Positions 43,062-52,322 of a DNA stretch of 64,000 nt are shown here, one piece after another (the first letter of the stretch is position 1; every line of letters begins with the position of its first letter). The notes below the pieces were generated by a model. It was given only the letters and a program-made list of their open reading frames with translations, ran no database searches and was not told where the DNA came from. Origin of the DNA: SHVO01 sp041905525 (GTDB lineage Bacteria; Pseudomonadota; Alphaproteobacteria; Rhodospirillales; Rhodospirillaceae); NCBI GenBank assembly GCA_041905525.1, contig JAYRKY010000016.1, forward strand, positions 1-64,000. The letters run 5' to 3'. Both the position numbers and the translations under genes were made by a program.

Positions 43062-44939
43062 TTATTTCGCCGCCTCGATCACCGCGAGCACAGTCCCCTC
43101 GACCGCCTGGCCACCCTCGGACGCATTGAGAGATGCGACCTTGCCGTCGAACGGCGCCGTCAGCGTATGCTCCATCTTCATGGCTTCGAGGATGAGCAAG
43201 GCCTGCCCCTTCGTCACGGCGTCGCCTGCCTTCACCTTCACCGAGATCACTTTCCCCGGCATCGGCGAGACGATCGAGCCGCTGCCGGCACCGGCGCCGT
43301 CGGTGGCATGGATCGCCGCGATGGCGAAGGCATGCGCGTCGCCGCCGTCGAAGACGACGATATCGTCGCCGACCATGCGTCCGTGAAGCATAGGCGCGTG
43401 CGCTTCGACCTCGACGTCAAAGGTGTTCGCTCCGGCGCGCAAGCGGACGTGCGTGTGCGGTTCGCCGGAGAGACGGAAGCCGCGCAGACGCGACCATGGT
43501 GACGGGCTGCCGGCGTGGGGATTGGCCGCAAGGCGCGCGCGCGCGGCGGCCTGCAGAACCGAGGACGAGGGTTCGGTTTTGGGAACCAGACGCTCGAGCC
43601 GCTGTTCGATGAACGCCGTGTCGATCTTGCCGGCGATGAAGTCCTCGTCGGCGAGGGCGCGTCGCAAGAACCCGGCGTTGGTGCGCACGGGCCATACCTC
43701 GACCTCGCCGCACGCCGCGCCGAGCCGCGCGGCCGCTTCGGCGCGGGTGGGACCGGACGCAATGACCTTCGCGATCATCGGATCATAGAACGGACTGACT
43801 TCGCCGCCTTCCTCGACCGCGCTGTCCACGCGCACGTTCGCGGGCATGCGGAAGTGGGTCAGCGGTCCCGTCGAGGGCAGGAACCCGGTGGCGGGATTTT
43901 CCGCGTATAACCGCGCTTCCATGGCGTGGCCGGTGATCTTCAGTTCGCTCTGTTTGAGCGGCAGCGGTTCGCCTGAGGCGACCCGCAGTTGCCACTCGAC
44001 CAGATCCTGACCGGTGATCGTTTCGGTGACGGGGTGCTCGACCTGCAAGCGGGTGTTCATTTCCATAAACCAGATGCGGTCGGCGCGCAGACCTTCCGAG
44101 GCATCAGCGATGAACTCGACGGTCCCGGCGCCCTCGTATTTGATGGCCTTCGCCGCCTTGACGGCGGCGTCGCACACGGCGGCGCGGGTCTTTTCGTCCA
44201 TGCCCGGCGCCGGCGCTTCCTCGATCACTTTCTGATGGCGGCGCTGCAGCGAGCAATCGCGTTCGAACAGATGGACGGCGTTGCCATGCTGGTCGGCGAA
44301 CACCTGCACTTCAATGTGGCGCGGGCGCGTCACGTACTTCTCGATCAGGACGCGGTCGTCGCCGAACGACGCCGCCGCCTCGCGCTTCGCCGACGCCAGC
44401 GCCGCGGCAAATTCGGAGGCCGCGTTCACGCGGCGCATTCCCTTGCCGCCGCCGCCGGCCACGGCCTTGATGAGCACCGGATAGCCGATACGGTCCGCTT
44501 CGGCGGCGAGCTTGGCTTCACTCTGATCTTCGCCAAGATAGCCCGGCGTCACCGGCACGCCCGCCTCGGTCATCAACTTCTTGGCGGCGTCTTTGAGGCC
44601 CATGGCGAGGATCGAGGACGCGGGCGGCCCCACCCAGATCAAGCCCGCGGCCTTCACCGCATCGGCGAATTTCGCGTTCTCGGACAAGAAACCATAACCG
44701 GGATGGATCGCCTCTGCACCCGTCGCCTTGGCGGCGTCGAGGATCTTCTGTTGCACGAGATAGCTTTCGCGCGCGGCAGGCGGACCAATGTGGACAGCGG
44801 CGTCGGCCTCGCGCACGTGAAGCGCATTGGCGTCGGCATCGGAGTAGACGGCGACGGTGCGCACACCGAGACGGCGGGCGGTACGGATGACGCGGCGGGC
44901 GATTTCACCGCGGTTGGCAATGAGAAGAGAACGAAGCAT
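43062..44939 (-). CDS. mccA: Acyl-CoA carboxylase biotin-containing alpha subunit (methylcrotonyl-CoA carboxylase type)
   Basis: The 625-residue protein has a biotin carboxylase domain (MLRSLLIANRGEIARRVIRT; ATP site KAVAGGGGKGMR; FMEMNTRLQVEHPVTE) and a C-terminal biotinyl domain with the biotinylated Lys in LEAMKMEHT. AGGA lies 7 bases before the ATG. Together with the carboxyltransferase subunit 10 bases upstream and the isovaleryl-CoA dehydrogenase it forms the leucine-degradation module, carboxylating 3-methylcrotonyl-CoA. Propionyl- or geranyl-CoA carboxylase would look similar; the dehydrogenase neighbour favours methylcrotonyl. Confidence 0.87.
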   Translation of the reverse strand: MLRSLLIANRGEIARRVIRTARRLGVRTVAVYSDADANALHVREADAAVHIGPPAARESYLVQQKILDAAKATGAEAIHPGYGFLSENAKFADAVKAAGLIWVGPPASSILAMGLKDAAKKLMTEAGVPVTPGYLGEDQSEAKLAAEADRIGYPVLIKAVAGGGGKGMRRVNAASEFAAALASAKREAAASFGDDRVLIEKYVTRPRHIEVQVFADQHGNAVHLFERDCSLQRRHQKVIEEAPAPGMDEKTRAAVCDAAVKAAKAIKYEGAGTVEFIADASEGLRADRIWFMEMNTRLQVEHPVTETITGQDLVEWQLRVASGEPLPLKQSELKITGHAMEARLYAENPATGFLPSTGPLTHFRMPANVRVDSAVEEGGEVSPFYDPMIAKVIASGPTRAEAAARLGAACGEVEVWPVRTNAGFLRRALADEDFIAGKIDTAFIEQRLERLVPKTEPSSSVLQAAARARLAANPHAGSPSPWSRLRGFRLSGEPHTHVRLRAGANTFDVEVEAHAPMLHGRMVGDDIVVFDGGDAHAFAIAAIHATDGAGAGSGSIVSPMPGKVISVKVKAGDAVTKGQALLILEAMKMEHTLTAPFDGKVASLNASEGGQAVEGTVLAVIEAAK

Positions 44940-44949
44940 GGGGGCGTCC

Positions 44950-46557
44950 TTACATCCGGAAGACGCCGAAGGTGGTCTTCGGAATCGGAGCGTTGAGACT
45001 GGCGCTGATGGCGAGGCCGAGCACGTCGCGGGTTTGCGCCGGATCGATGATGCCGTCGTCCCACAGGCGCGCGGTGGCGAAGTATGGATTGCCTTCGGCT
45101 TCGTAGCGTTCGCGGATCGGCGTCTTGAAGGCCTCCTCATCCGCCGCGGGCCAGGTTTCGCCCTTGGCTTCCATCGCGTCGCGGCGAATGGTGGCGAGCA
45201 CCGAGGCGGCCTGTTCGCCGCCCATGACGGAGATACGGCTGTTGGGCCAGGTGAAAAGCATGCGCGGGCTATAGGCGCGGCCGCACATTCCGTAGTTGCC
45301 GGCGCCGAAGCTGCCGCCGATCAGTACCGTGAATTTCGGGACCTGGGCGCAGGCCACCGCGGTGACGAGCTTGGCGCCGTCCTTGGCGATACCGCCGGCT
45401 TCGTATTTACCGCCGACCATGAAGCCAGAGATGTTCTGCAGGAATAGAAGCGGAATATTGCGCTTGCAGGCGAGTTCAATGAAATGCGCGCCCTTCAGGG
45501 CGCTTTCAGAGAACAAGACGCCGTTATTGGCCAGAATGGCGATCGGCTGGCCCCAAATATGCGCGAAGCCGCACACCAGGGTGGTTCCATAGAGCGCCTT
45601 GAACTCGTCGAACTCGGAGCCGTCGACAATACGCGCGATCACTTCGCGCACGTCGTAGGGCGCGCGCACGTCCGTGGGCACCACGCCATAAAGCTCCGCC
45701 GGATCGTAGGCCGGCGGCTTGGGATCGCGCAGGTCGAGATCGACCTTCTTCACAGTGTTCAGATTGGCGACGATGGAGCGCACGATCTGGAGCGCATGTT
45801 CGTCATTGTTGGCGACATGGTCGACGACGCCGGAGCGGCGCCCGTGTGTATCCGCGCCGCCGAGTTCTTCGGCCGAAATGACTTCGCCAGTCGCCGCCTT
45901 CACCAGCGGCGGTCCGCCGAGGAAGATGGTGCCCTGGTTGCGCACGATGACGGTTTCGTCGCTCATGGCCGGCACGTAAGCGCCGCCCGCCGTGCAAGAG
46001 CCCATCACGCAGGCGATCTGCGGGATATCCATGGCGCTCATGTTGGCTTGATTGAAGAAGATACGTCCGAAATGTTCGCGGTCAGGGAAGACTTCGGCCT
46101 GGTGGGGCAGATTGGCGCCGCCGCTGTCGACGAGATAGACGCACGGCAATCTGTTCTGCTGGGCGATTTCCTGCGCGCGCAGGTGCTTCTTCACCGTCAG
46201 CGGGAAGTACGCGCCGCCCTTCACCGTCGGATCGTTGGCGACGACGAGGATTTCGCGTCCGGAGACGCGGCCGACGCCGCACACCATGCCCGCGGCGGGC
46301 GCGTCGTCGTTGTACATTCCGAACGCGGCGAGCGCGCCGATCTCGAGGAACGGCGAGCCGGGATCGAGCAATTGGCCGATGCGGTCGCGGACCAGCAGCT
46401 TCTTGCGCCCGACATGGCGCTTACGCTGGTCTTCGGGTCCGCCGAGCCCGATGCGGGCCATATGCCCGCGCAGCTCCTCGACCAGCGCCCGGTTGTGGGC
46501 GGCGTTCTTCTGATACTGCTCGCTCTGCGGATTGATCTGCGATTGAAGCTTCGGCAC
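44950..46557 (-). CDS. mccB: Methylcrotonyl-CoA carboxylase carboxyltransferase (beta) subunit
   Basis: The 535-residue carboxyltransferase has acyl-CoA and carboxybiotin regions in its N and C halves. Visible segments are LLVRDRIGQLLDPGSPFLEIG, VVANDPTVKGGAYFPLTVKK, the oxyanion region MGSCTAGGAYVPAMSDE and GGSFGAGNYGMCGRAYSP. The last two are typical of MccB. The start is GTG 46557 with GAGGGGA about 9 bases upstream. It lies between ivd and mccA in one operon. Confidence 0.9.
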   Translation of the reverse strand: MPKLQSQINPQSEQYQKNAAHNRALVEELRGHMARIGLGGPEDQRKRHVGRKKLLVRDRIGQLLDPGSPFLEIGALAAFGMYNDDAPAAGMVCGVGRVSGREILVVANDPTVKGGAYFPLTVKKHLRAQEIAQQNRLPCVYLVDSGGANLPHQAEVFPDREHFGRIFFNQANMSAMDIPQIACVMGSCTAGGAYVPAMSDETVIVRNQGTIFLGGPPLVKAATGEVISAEELGGADTHGRRSGVVDHVANNDEHALQIVRSIVANLNTVKKVDLDLRDPKPPAYDPAELYGVVPTDVRAPYDVREVIARIVDGSEFDEFKALYGTTLVCGFAHIWGQPIAILANNGVLFSESALKGAHFIELACKRNIPLLFLQNISGFMVGGKYEAGGIAKDGAKLVTAVACAQVPKFTVLIGGSFGAGNYGMCGRAYSPRMLFTWPNSRISVMGGEQAASVLATIRRDAMEAKGETWPAADEEAFKTPIRERYEAEGNPYFATARLWDDGIIDPAQTRDVLGLAISASLNAPIPKTTFGVFRM

Positions 46558-46584
46558 CTGACGGTTCCCCTCTTCCGCTTATTC

Positions 46585-47745
46585 TTATTGGTTGGACGGC
46601 CAGCCGCCGATGAGCTCGCGTCCGATGAGAAAGCGGCGGATTTCATTGGTGCCCGCGCCGATGTCGTAAAGCTTCGCATCGCGAAGGCAACGTTCCACCG
46701 GCCAATCTTTCGTGTAGCCCGCGCCGCCCAGAGCCTGGATCGCTTCGAGCGACACCTTCACCGCATTCTCGGAGGCGAGCAGGATCGCGCCCGCGGCGTC
46801 CTGGCGGGTGGTCTGACCCGCGTCGCAGGCCTTGGCGACGGCGTACACGTAGGCGCGCGCCGAATTGAGCGCGACATACATATCCGCCACCTTCGCCTGC
46901 ATCAGCTGGAAGGAGCCGATCGGGCGGCCGAACTGGCTGCGCTCGCGCACATAGGGCAGAACGATGTCGAGGCACTTCTGCATGATGCCCAGCGGGCCGG
47001 CGGCGAGCACGGCGCGTTCGTAGTCGAGCCCGCTCATGAGCACTTCGACGCCGCGATTGAGCGGCCCCATGATGTTCTCTTCAGGGACTTCGCAGTCTTC
47101 GAATACCAGCTCACCGGTGTCCGAGCCGCGCATGCCCATTTTATCCAGCTTCTGGGAACAGCTGAAACCTTTGAAACCCTTTTCGATCAGGAAGGCGGTG
47201 ATGCCGCGGCTTTCCTTCTCGGGCTCTGTCTTCGCGTAGACCACGAGCACCTCGGCGTGCGGCCCGTTGGTGATCCAGAACTTCGTGCCGTTGAGGACAT
47301 AGCGGTCGCCCTTCTTCACGGCGCGCAGCTTCATGCCGACGACATCGGACCCGGCGCCGGACTCGCTCATCGCAAGCGCGCCGACGTGCTCGCCAGAGAT
47401 CAGTTTGGGGAGATATTTCTTCTTCTGCTCCGCGTTGCCCCAGCGGCGGATCTGGTTGACGCAGAGGTTGGAGTGGGCGCCGTAGGACAGGCCGATCGAG
47501 GCGCTCTCGCGGCTCACTTCCTCCATGGCGACGACATGCTCGAGATAACCGAGGCCCAGGCCGCCGTCCTCTTCCGGAACGGTGATGCCGTGCAGACCGA
47601 GGTCGCCCATCGGCTTCCACAGTTCGCGCGGGAACGCATTGTCGTGGTCGATGCGCGCGGCGAGCGGACCAATCTTGTCGCTCGAGAAGCGACGCGCGGT
47701 TTCGCGAATGGCTTCGACGGTTTCGCCCAAATTGAAGTCGAGAAT
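46585..47745 (-). CDS. ivd: Isovaleryl-CoA dehydrogenase, apparent ATT start
   Basis: The 386-residue acyl-CoA dehydrogenase oxidises isovaleryl-CoA to 3-methylcrotonyl-CoA. Motifs are SESGAGSDVVGM near residue 140, WITNGPHAEVLVVYAKT, the catalytic Glu in GLDYERAVLAAGPLG and ALGGAGYTKDWPVER. The first standard start (TTG 47730) has no ribosome site and would cut off the conserved LDFN before LGETV. An ATT at 47745 lies 5 bases after a strong GGGAGG (47756-47751) and restores that N-terminus. Upstream, an in-frame stop follows soon with no ATG or GTG. It is the first gene of the ivd-mccB-mccA operon. Confidence 0.87.
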   Translation of the reverse strand: MLDFNLGETVEAIRETARRFSSDKIGPLAARIDHDNAFPRELWKPMGDLGLHGITVPEEDGGLGLGYLEHVVAMEEVSRESASIGLSYGAHSNLCVNQIRRWGNAEQKKKYLPKLISGEHVGALAMSESGAGSDVVGMKLRAVKKGDRYVLNGTKFWITNGPHAEVLVVYAKTEPEKESRGITAFLIEKGFKGFSCSQKLDKMGMRGSDTGELVFEDCEVPEENIMGPLNRGVEVLMSGLDYERAVLAAGPLGIMQKCLDIVLPYVRERSQFGRPIGSFQLMQAKVADMYVALNSARAYVYAVAKACDAGQTTRQDAAGAILLASENAVKVSLEAIQALGGAGYTKDWPVERCLRDAKLYDIGAGTNEIRRFLIGRELIGGWPSNQ

Positions 47746-47925
47746 AGGAGCCTCCCAGGGTTCGTTTTATTCTTGGTTGCGGCCATTTTGCAGAGGAGCC
47801 CCCAGCTTGAACAGGGAATTCAAGGCAAACCTCCTATGCGTCCGGCGTTTCGCGCACCGGCGTGTCTATGCATAATTCATGCGAACGGGGCCAGAGAAAT
47901 AAATCGCCCGGGACTGTATTCTTCG

Positions 47926-47939
47926 ACCGGTTGGTCGGT
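47926..47939. promoter_or_regulatory. Possible operator upstream of the FMN reductase gene
   Basis: ACCG-N6-CGGT forms an inverted repeat 21 bases before the FMN reductase start, extended by GACC/GGTC on the inner side. The form suits a TetR-type dimer. No regulator gene is adjacent and the site is short, so it is tentative. Confidence 0.28.
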
Positions 47940-47959
47940 AAATAAAAAGGGAAGCGAAT

Positions 47960-48517
47960 ATGACGAGAATCATCGGCCTATCGGGCAGCTTGCGGAAGGC
48001 CTCCATCAACGCTGGCCTGCTGCGCGCGGCGAAGGACGTGACGCCGGCCGGGGCCGAACTTGAGATTGAGACGATTCGCGGCATTCCCCTGTACGACGGC
48101 GACGAAGAGGCCGCGCACGGGCTGCCGGCCGCGGTGACCGCGCTGAAGGAGAAGATCGCCGCGGCGGATGGCCTGCTTCTGGTGACGCCGGAATACAACA
48201 ACGCCATGCCGGGCGTTTTCAAGAATGCGCTGGATTGGCTGACGCGCCCGGCGAGCGATGTGAAACGCGTGTTCGGCGGCAAAGCGGTCGGTCTGATCGG
48301 CGCGACGCCGAGCGGGTGGGGCACCCTGCTTTCGCAAGCCAGCTGGCTGCCGGTGTTACGCCATATCGGCGCGCAGCACTGGAGCGGGGGTCGCCTTGCC
48401 CTCTCGAAGGGTGGAGACCTGTTCGATAGCGAAGGAAATCTGAAGGACGAAGCGTCGCGAGGCCAGCTGAAGACCTATATGGAAGGCTTCGTCGCCTTCC
48501 TGGGTTCTAAGTCATAA
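47960..48517 (+). CDS. NADPH-dependent FMN reductase
   Basis: The 185-residue flavodoxin-like reductase has the FMN phosphate loop GLSGSLRKASINAGLL at residues 6-21 and VTPEYNNAMPGVFKNALDWLTR near residue 76, both diagnostic. Such proteins reduce FMN, quinones or azo compounds. AAGGGAAG lies upstream of the ATG. The gene converges on the DUF1501 gene with an 11-base overlap. The natural substrate is unknown. Confidence 0.88.
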   Translation: MTRIIGLSGSLRKASINAGLLRAAKDVTPAGAELEIETIRGIPLYDGDEEAAHGLPAAVTALKEKIAAADGLLLVTPEYNNAMPGVFKNALDWLTRPASDVKRVFGGKAVGLIGATPSGWGTLLSQASWLPVLRHIGAQHWSGGRLALSKGGDLFDSEGNLKDEASRGQLKTYMEGFVAFLGSKS

Positions 48518-49868
48518 ACCCGACATTGGCGGTGGCGAACCGTCCGATGTTCGGGAAAACCTGGGGAAGCGCAGAGTCGGCGACACCGAACCAGCGGGCG
48601 AACGTAGCGCCGTACTGATCGAGCGCGGTGGTCGGAATGAGGACGCCGCGCGTGTTGGCGTCGTCGGGCCCACCCAAAGCAAGGGTCGGAAACGTTCCAT
48701 ACACGTCGCCGCCGCGCACGGCGCCGCCAAGCACAAGCTGGTGCCCGCCCCAGCCATGGTCCGACCCGCTGCCGTTGGACTCGAGGGTGCGACCAAAGTC
48801 GGTTTCAGTGAACTGCGTGACGTTGGCGGCAACGCCCATCTCGACCGTGGCGTCGTACAAGGCGCGCATGGCTTCGCTGACCTGACGCAACAGATCCCAA
48901 TGCTGCCAGCCTTGCGAGGAGTGGGTATCGAACCCGCCCAGCGAGGCGAAGAAAACCTGACGTCGCATGCCGGTCGTGCCGCGCAGGCGGATGATATTTG
49001 CGATCTGCTGCATCTGGCGGCCCAGACTTGTGCCCGGGAACGGCGTGGTCAGGGCCGGCGCTTCCCCCGTTGAGCGCAGGAGCTGATTGAGTTCGGCCGC
49101 GTCGCGCCGCACGCGGTTGGCGGCCTGCACCAAGGTGAGGCCGTTGTCGAACGCGAGAATCTCCTGGAGGGCCTGGCCGCGGGCGGCTTGCGCGGACGCG
49201 GGCCACGCGCCCAGTCCGTTGGCGGAAAGATCGAAGCCCGGGTAGAGCGTCGCCGATTGAATCACCGCTCCGGTGGTCATGAGCGCCTGCCCGCTCATCG
49301 ACACGGCCGCTGGAAAGCGCGCGGCGCCATTGAGGTTCGCCGAGAGATCGGCAATGCGTCCGACCCAGCCGCTGCCGCCGGCGCCCGAACCGTTCGGATC
49401 GCCGGCCTGCTTCTCGATCACCTGATCGGCGTGCGAAAAAAGATTGGTGGGCAACGGAACGCTGCGATTGAGGTAGGCCGCGCGGGTGGTCGGGGCCGCG
49501 AGCATCCCGACGTTGGCGACGACGGCCAACTGGCCGGTCGCCCATAAGGGATGGATCGCCTGAAGGCCGCTGTTGAAGGCGTAAGGCACGGCGCCCGTGC
49601 GCGCGACGATCGGAAGAAGCGTCGCGTTGCCGTCGGGGAGACCGAGGTTCCGTCGGATCGCGCGATAGGAATTGTAGTGCGCGGTTTCCTGCGGCACGAC
49701 CATGTTGTGACTGTCGTTCCCGCCGAACAGGAATACGCACACCAGCGCCTTATAGTCCGGCGCGGACTGCGCGAGTGCGCTCATCCCGCCGAGGCGGGTC
49801 ATGGCGGCCGCGGACACGGCCCCGGAGAAGATTCGAGCGAGCGCGCGGCGGGAGAGTGTCGGGTGCAT
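48507..49868 (-). CDS. DUF1501 protein, Tat-exported
   Basis: The 453-residue protein starts with a twin-arginine-type signal (LSRRALARIFSGAVSAAA) and contains LVCVFLFGGNDSHNMVVPQ and SLGGFDTHSSQGWQHWDLL, the alkaline-phosphatase-like core motifs of DUF1501. TEFGRT is replaced by TETDFGRTLESNGSGSDHGWGGH, which is the usual metal-binding His region. AGGAG lies 7 bases before the ATG. It follows the DUF1800 gene by 10 bases. These two families almost always occur together; the role is unknown. Confidence 0.88.
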   Translation of the reverse strand: MHPTLSRRALARIFSGAVSAAAMTRLGGMSALAQSAPDYKALVCVFLFGGNDSHNMVVPQETAHYNSYRAIRRNLGLPDGNATLLPIVARTGAVPYAFNSGLQAIHPLWATGQLAVVANVGMLAAPTTRAAYLNRSVPLPTNLFSHADQVIEKQAGDPNGSGAGGSGWVGRIADLSANLNGAARFPAAVSMSGQALMTTGAVIQSATLYPGFDLSANGLGAWPASAQAARGQALQEILAFDNGLTLVQAANRVRRDAAELNQLLRSTGEAPALTTPFPGTSLGRQMQQIANIIRLRGTTGMRRQVFFASLGGFDTHSSQGWQHWDLLRQVSEAMRALYDATVEMGVAANVTQFTETDFGRTLESNGSGSDHGWGGHQLVLGGAVRGGDVYGTFPTLALGGPDDANTRGVLIPTTALDQYGATFARWFGVADSALPQVFPNIGRFATANVGFMT

Positions 49869-49878
49869 TGGCGCGCTC

Positions 49879-52248
49879 CTAATACTGCACGGCGTAAAGG
49901 CCGGACACGGCCGTGAGATAGAGCGCGATCTGCATGCGCTCGGTCGGCGTGCTTTGGGCCGCCATCACGTTGGCCAGACTTTGACGCATGGCCTGCGGCA
50001 TCCTTCCATACATCAGCGTCTGATCGATCCGATCGATGAGTTCGACGGGGGTCCTGGCAGTGGTGAACGGCGTCAGGTCCGTCGCAAAGTCCCCGCCCGG
50101 GCTGGTGATGACGCGCCAGAAGATGTTACCGCGCAGCACCGCCTCCGTGGGCGAGTAGATCTGGAACTCCGGTCCATAGAGTCCGCCCGCCTGCGGCACA
50201 CGGTAGGTGGGCGCGTAGAAGCCGAACACCGACGGCGGCGTGAGCGGCATCTGCGAGGCCTGCGACATTTCCCACGACAACTGGTTCTCGGGCGTGATGC
50301 GCCCGCCGAGCGCCCGCACCAGGGCGGTGAGATGCAAGGTGGGATCGCGCAAGCGACCGCCGGAGGCGATCGCGGTATCGTTGCGCGCTTCCGGGTCGGT
50401 CAGGATCGCGCGCACCACGGCGCGCAGGTCGCCCTTCACACCGGATCCGTTGTCGTTGAAAACCGCGCTAACGCGGCCCACGTAGGCGGGCGACGGATTG
50501 CTGGTCACCATGGAGCGGATCAGACGGGTAGAGATGAAAGGCGCGACGTTGGGGTGACGGAAGACGCAATCGAGCGTCGCGTCCATATCGGCGGCGGTGG
50601 TTTGGTTGGCCGGAATCGCGCAGCCGAGGAACGCTTTCGCCCGCATGTCGTGGTTGACATCCTTTGGCTGTAGCGGTCCCGAAAAATCCTCGAAGTTATT
50701 GTTGCGGGCGCCGGGGTAGGTCCATCCGGTGAAGGCGAGCGCAATCTGCTGAACCGTCGCCTGGTCATAGGTCGGGATCGGCTGCTGGTTCGCATCGAGG
50801 CGCGGCGTGCCGTCGGCGTTGAGTTCCCACAAGCCGATCGAAAACAGCTGCAGCAATTCGCGCGGGTAGTTCTCGTTGGCGCCGGCGCCGTTGGCCGGCT
50901 TGTTGCTGTTGGCGAGATCGAGATACTTGCCCATCTGCGAGCTGGTCGAGATCTCGCCCAGCAGCGTGCGGTAATTGCCAAACGCATTGCGCGACAGGAT
51001 CTGCAGATAGGGGACGATCTCGTTCGGGTAGATATTCTTGTTCATCGAAATGACGATGATCTGCCCGAGGGCGTAGGCCACGCGCTGGCGAAGCTGGTCG
51101 TTGGCGGCGGACAGCCGGCTGAGATATTGCGCGCGTACCACGCTGTTGTTGTTGCCCTCGGGCAACGTCACCGGCGTTTCGGCCATTGCGAATTGTTCGT
51201 TCAGCCAGGCGTCGACGCCGATTTCGCGCACCCGCGCAATGGAAGCGGCGGTCGGACCGAAGGTCGCTTGCTCGAGCAGCCGCGCGGCGGCGAGGTTGGC
51301 GGTTCCTTGCGACGTCCCCGCGTCCGGCTGCCCGGCGACCGTGATGGTCGCGGCGCCCACAGCGGAGGGTCCGGCCACGCTGGCGGCGCGGATGGTGAAC
51401 GTGCGCGCCTCGGCTCCGGCCGCCGGCGCAGTGTAAAGGCCGGTCGGGGAGATGGTTCCGACGTCGGCGTTGCCGCCGACGACATTGTTTACGCTATACG
51501 TGACCGAGAGGTTGGTGGCGCCGGTCACGGTAGCCGTGAACTGGCGCGTGGAGAACGGGGCGATGGTCGAGCCGTTCGGCGAGAGCGACACGGTGATCGC
51601 AGGCGGAATCGGCGCCGGCTCCGGGGTCGGGGTCGGGGTCGGCGTGGGGCTCGTGCCCGAGGCCGCCACCGTATAGGTGACACTGCCGCTGGTGGTGCCG
51701 CCAAGGCCCGGACGTATGACCTTCACGCCCAACTTCTTGCCCGCCTGTGCGGCGACGGTCGCGCCGGTCGCGCGCATGCTGGTGGGCGACACATAGTTCG
51801 TGTTGAGCGTGACGTCGCCGACCTGCACCACGGAGTCCGGCGTGAAGTTGGCGCCGTTCAACGAGATGGTGAACGCGCCGACAGGGCCCGAGGCCGGCGA
51901 GATGCTCCACAACTGCACGGCGGGATAGGTGATCTTCAGCGTGACGGCGTCCGATTTGTCGGGATAAGCCGTGCTGGTCGCCCTCACGCTGACTTGTCCG
52001 CCGGTGGGCGGCACGGCGGGCGCGAGATAAAGGCCGGTGGAGGAGACGGTGCCGACGGTGGTGTTGCCGCCGGAGATGCCATCGACGGACCACCTGACGG
52101 TGTCCGGAGAAAGAGGGACATAGGCGGTGAGTTGGCGGGTCTGCCCGACCACAACACTGCCCGCGCTGTAGACGGTGATGTTCTGCGCAATGGCGTCGCC
52201 TGCCCACAGGCATGCCACTACGAACAAAAGAAGCCTTATCGCTTTCAT
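49879..52248 (-). CDS. DUF1800 protein with N-terminal Ig-like and IPT-like domains
   Basis: The 789-residue protein has a Sec signal peptide (LLLFVVACLWAGDAIA), an Ig-like domain (to about residue 105), an IPT/TIG-type domain (about 110-195, SISPASGPVGAFTISLNGANF), a short Pro-Thr linker, a second Ig-like domain (about 213-300), and the DUF1800 domain from about residue 320 to the end. DUF1800 segments include LLEQATFGPTAASIARV, NENYPRELLQLFSIGL and VFRHPNVAPFISTRLIR. The exported pair with DUF1501 may act on an extracellular or periplasmic polymer; no activity is established. Confidence 0.87.
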   Translation of the reverse strand: MKAIRLLLFVVACLWAGDAIAQNITVYSAGSVVVGQTRQLTAYVPLSPDTVRWSVDGISGGNTTVGTVSSTGLYLAPAVPPTGGQVSVRATSTAYPDKSDAVTLKITYPAVQLWSISPASGPVGAFTISLNGANFTPDSVVQVGDVTLNTNYVSPTSMRATGATVAAQAGKKLGVKVIRPGLGGTTSGSVTYTVAASGTSPTPTPTPTPEPAPIPPAITVSLSPNGSTIAPFSTRQFTATVTGATNLSVTYSVNNVVGGNADVGTISPTGLYTAPAAGAEARTFTIRAASVAGPSAVGAATITVAGQPDAGTSQGTANLAAARLLEQATFGPTAASIARVREIGVDAWLNEQFAMAETPVTLPEGNNNSVVRAQYLSRLSAANDQLRQRVAYALGQIIVISMNKNIYPNEIVPYLQILSRNAFGNYRTLLGEISTSSQMGKYLDLANSNKPANGAGANENYPRELLQLFSIGLWELNADGTPRLDANQQPIPTYDQATVQQIALAFTGWTYPGARNNNFEDFSGPLQPKDVNHDMRAKAFLGCAIPANQTTAADMDATLDCVFRHPNVAPFISTRLIRSMVTSNPSPAYVGRVSAVFNDNGSGVKGDLRAVVRAILTDPEARNDTAIASGGRLRDPTLHLTALVRALGGRITPENQLSWEMSQASQMPLTPPSVFGFYAPTYRVPQAGGLYGPEFQIYSPTEAVLRGNIFWRVITSPGGDFATDLTPFTTARTPVELIDRIDQTLMYGRMPQAMRQSLANVMAAQSTPTERMQIALYLTAVSGLYAVQY

Positions 52249-52322
52249 TCTGAAAGCCCCCCGCGCATTCGTCCGGTTACATACGCGTGGCGTGACCGTG
52301 CGGTTGCACGGTTAATAAAACA

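Noticed and set aside
45484..48063. An 859-codon plus-strand frame opposite mccB and ivd
   Set aside because: It is the antisense shadow of two well-supported genes; no ribosome site and no recognisable motif.
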